Assembly: GCF_014712225.1 (NCBI RefSeq)
Contig: NZ_JACXBW010000002.1
Coordinates: 124,001-188,000 of the forward strand
Direction of reading: 5' to 3'
From: Pseudarthrobacter sulfonivorans
Lineage (GTDB): Bacteria; Actinomycetota; Actinomycetes; Actinomycetales; Micrococcaceae
DNA length: 64,000 nucleotides
Positions 62,260 through 64,000 of this stretch are shown here, in pieces (the stretch's first letter is position 1; each line of letters begins with the position of its first letter). The translations under genes and the position numbers were made by a program. A model generated the notes under the pieces. It was not told the DNA's origin. It saw nothing but the letters and a program-made list of their open reading frames with translations, and ran no database searches.

Positions 62260-63672
62260 ATGCTTATTGAGCGCATTTACGATGAAGACCTTGCCCAGGC
62301 CAGCTACCTGATCGGCTGCCAGGCCAGGGGGGAAGCCATCGTGGTGGACGGCCGCCGCGACATTGCGGTCTACCAGGAGCTGGCCAGGCAGAACGGCATG
62401 AGGATCGTGGCTGTCACCGAAACCCACATCCATGCCGACTACCTCTCCGGCACCCGCGAACTGGCGGCCGCCACCGGGTCCACGATCTACGTCTCCGGCG
62501 AGGGCGGCCCGGACTGGCAGTACGAATTCGACGGCGAAAGGCTCTATGACGGCAGCACCATCACCCTGGGCAACATCACCATCACGGCGGTGCACACGCC
62601 CGGCCACACCCCGGAGCACCTGTCCTTCCTGGTGACCGACGGCGCGTTCAGCGACCAGCCCGGCTACCTGCTTTCCGGTGACTTCGTCTTCTCCGGCGAC
62701 CTGGGCCGCCCGGACCTGCTGGACGAGGCAGCAGGCGGCGTCGACACCCGCTTTGAAGGCGCCAAGCAGCTCTTCGCCAGCCTGCGGGACAAGTTCCTGA
62801 CGCTGCCGGATTACGTCCAGGTGCATCCGGGGCACGGCGCCGGCAGCGCCTGCGGCAAGGCCCTCGGGGCGATCCCGTCCTCCACGGTCGGCTACGAACG
62901 CCGCTACGCCTGGTGGGGACCCTACCTCGCCGCCAATGACGAGCAGGGCTTCGTCGCTGAACTCCTCGAGGGCCAGCCCGACGCCCATGCCTACTTCGGC
63001 CGGATGAAGCGCGAAAACCGCCAGGGCCCGGCCGTCATGGGCCGCCGTGCGCCCCTGGCGGAACTGGACACCGCGGACGTCGCCCATGATCTGGCGGCGG
63101 ATAAGGTCACTTTCATCGACACCCGCTCCAACAGTGAAGTCCACCGGGGCACGGTAGCCCGGTCCCTGAACATCCCGGCCGGCAAGTCTGTGGCCAGCTA
63201 CGGCGCCTGGGTGGTCAACCCGGAAACGGACAACAACCCGCTGGTGCTGCTGACCCGGGACCAGGAGCAGGCCCAGGACATGCGGGACCACCTGGTGCGT
63301 GTGGGCATCGATAACGTTGCCGGGTACCTCACCAGCATCGACGGGCTGCCGGCCACCACGCCGAAGCTGATCCGGCCGGAGGAGCTCGAGGGCTTCGACG
63401 CGGCCATGGTGCTGGATGTCCGCAACAGGACCGAGCACGCCGCCGGGCACATCCCGGGTTCGCACCAGCTCAGCGGCGGCCGGCTCATGTGGCACCTGGA
63501 CGAACTTCCCGCCGGCGGCACCATCGTGACCTACTGCCAGTCCGGTGTCCGGAACTCCGTGGCGGCCAGCGCGCTGCGCCGCGCCGGGTACAGCGTCGTC
63601 GAACTCGACGGCAGCTACGCCGCCTGGACCGCCTCGCGGAGTGCGAGAGCGTCCGTGGAAAACGCACATTAA
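62260..63672 (+). CDS. MBL-fold persulfide dioxygenase with two rhodanese domains (CstB-like)
   Basis: 470 residues. Metallo-beta-lactamase domain at 1-250 with the iron-ligand motif THIHADYLSGTRELA and further ligands in PGHTPEHLSFL, LLSGDFVFSGDLGRPD and VHPGHGAGSACGK. The first rhodanese-like domain (about 265-360) lacks the active Cys (VLLTRDQEQA). The second (about 375-465) has it in IVTYCQSGVRNSVAAS. This is the layout of CstB, which oxidises low-molecular-weight persulfides to thiosulfate. AAGGAGAG precedes the start. The last nine codons lie in a copy of the 32-bp repeat (63641-63672), which supplies the stop codon. Confidence 0.93.
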   Translation: MLIERIYDEDLAQASYLIGCQARGEAIVVDGRRDIAVYQELARQNGMRIVAVTETHIHADYLSGTRELAAATGSTIYVSGEGGPDWQYEFDGERLYDGSTITLGNITITAVHTPGHTPEHLSFLVTDGAFSDQPGYLLSGDFVFSGDLGRPDLLDEAAGGVDTRFEGAKQLFASLRDKFLTLPDYVQVHPGHGAGSACGKALGAIPSSTVGYERRYAWWGPYLAANDEQGFVAELLEGQPDAHAYFGRMKRENRQGPAVMGRRAPLAELDTADVAHDLAADKVTFIDTRSNSEVHRGTVARSLNIPAGKSVASYGAWVVNPETDNNPLVLLTRDQEQAQDMRDHLVRVGIDNVAGYLTSIDGLPATTPKLIRPEELEGFDAAMVLDVRNRTEHAAGHIPGSHQLSGGRLMWHLDELPAGGTIVTYCQSGVRNSVAASALRRAGYSVVELDGSYAAWTASRSARASVENAH

Positions 63673-63690
63673 GTGAGAGAGCGTTTGGAA
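63641..63690. repeat. 32-bp repeat copy overlapping the end of the MBL-rhodanese gene
   Basis: 63641-63672 matches the 32-bp units at 35082-35145 (GTGCGAGAGCGTCC... to ...CACATTAA), followed by a partial second unit. The TAA at the end of the full unit is the stop codon of the gene. Confidence 0.85.
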
Positions 63691-63703
63691 GGTGGACGAC
63701 GGC

Positions 63704-63743
63704 GGACTGCCGGGGTTGGGTGCGTACCCAACCCCGGCAGTCC
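63704..63743. terminator. Convergent terminator at right end of sulfide operon
   Basis: Perfect 18-bp stem (63704-63721 with 63726-63743), loop GCGT. Confidence 0.8.
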
Positions 63744-63764
63744 TAACCGCCTCACGGTTCAGCG

Positions 63765-64000
63765 TCAGCGGGTGTGGTGCGTCGGCTGCAGTTCGTAGAC
63801 CGGCGTCTCCAGGCCCTCCATCCGGGCCTTGAGCTGCAGGGCCAGGTAGGACGAGTAGTGCCGGCTCTGGTGCAGGTTGCCGCCGTGGATCCAGAGGTTG
63901 GGCACGTTGGTGGGCTTCCACATGTTGCGCAGCTCCCCTTCCCAGGGGCCCGGGTCCTTCGGGGTGTCTGAGCCGTAGCCCCAGCACTTGCCCACGCGAT
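63765..64000 (-). CDS. Flavin-containing/Baeyer-Villiger-type monooxygenase, C-terminal part only
   Basis: The final ~78 residues of a flavin monooxygenase; the rest lies beyond the window. The visible segment, WKPTNVPNLWIHGGNLHQSR, followed by HYSSYLALQLKARMEGLETP, is the typical end of BVMO/FMO-type enzymes in Arthrobacter relatives. The ATG at 63995 is internal, since the frame stays open to the edge. Confidence 0.75.
   Translation of the reverse strand, partial: RVGKCWGYGSDTPKDPGPWEGELRNMWKPTNVPNLWIHGGNLHQSRHYSSYLALQLKARMEGLETPVYELQPTHHTR

Noticed and set aside
62242-63987. Very long minus-strand open frame opposite the MBL-rhodanese gene
   Set aside because: High-GC antisense frame. 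The plus-strand protein has intact metal-site and rhodanese motifs, and the antisense product has low-complexity composition and no family features.

Overview
This is a high-GC chromosomal segment from an actinobacterium, most likely Arthrobacter, Pseudarthrobacter or a close relative in the Micrococcaceae. That placement is inferred from codon use, from the resorcinol and sulfide gene sets, and from the abundance of MFS and Dpp-type transport with PucR, TetR, DeoR and AsnC regulators. It was not tested by a search. The left edge cuts ctaD (cytochrome c oxidase subunit I) and the right edge cuts a flavin monooxygenase. No rRNA, CRISPR array, integrase or intact IS element was seen, and no tRNA was recognised.

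Layout, 1-20.5 kb: ctaD, a cold-shock gene, an alpha/beta hydrolase, a Phd/PIN toxin-antitoxin pair, then a complete four-gene Wadjet anti-plasmid operon (jetABCD, 3641-10401). Next come an agmatinase-like ureohydrolase with its MFS porter and a divergent PucR regulator, a TDT-family transporter, an Nramp operon with two PRC-barrel-like proteins and a lipoprotein, a cupin, and a diguanylate cyclase gene whose natural 5' end carries an in-frame TGA.

20.6-35 kb: a resorcinol/hydroxyquinol cluster (rolD, rolM, rolH, divergent rolR, MFS porter), a Tat-exported PhoD-type phosphatase behind a candidate PHO box, and an M20 amidohydrolase with two uncharacterised membrane proteins and a double AsnC-type regulator. 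Then comes a small cell-surface/nuclease group (TM2-Ltp protein, PH-domain protein, membrane-anchored HNH protein), followed by a MazE-like antitoxin remnant and 32-bp repeats.

35-47.7 kb: a nine-gene minus-strand operon (Dpp-type ABC importer, aldo/keto reductase, HpcH/HpaI aldolase, cytosolic BNR sialidase-like protein, SDR). It faces a gene fusing a four-carbon acid-sugar kinase to PdxA2, followed by a DeoR regulator. Together they look like import and breakdown of an unidentified sugar-acid conjugate.

47.9-54.8 kb: five small cupins in two paralogous sets around a trimethylamine-monooxygenase-like flavoprotein, a TetR regulator and an APC permease. This is the best candidate here for an undescribed pathway. 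54.8-56.6 kb is a scrap zone of broken genes. 56.8-60.2 kb holds a secreted protein, a DUF2087 protein, an Asp/Glu racemase and a subtilisin. 60.3-63.7 kb is a CstR-type sulfide/persulfide detoxification locus (CsoR/CstR repressor, rhodanese, TauE/SafE exporter, MBL-rhodanese).

Cross-cutting patterns: GTGA-N6-TCA(C/T) Crp/GlxR-like sites lie ahead of five catabolic operons. Several convergent terminators are built on the same ACGACGGCGG word. A near-identical promoter/leader block precedes both jetA and the diguanylate cyclase gene.
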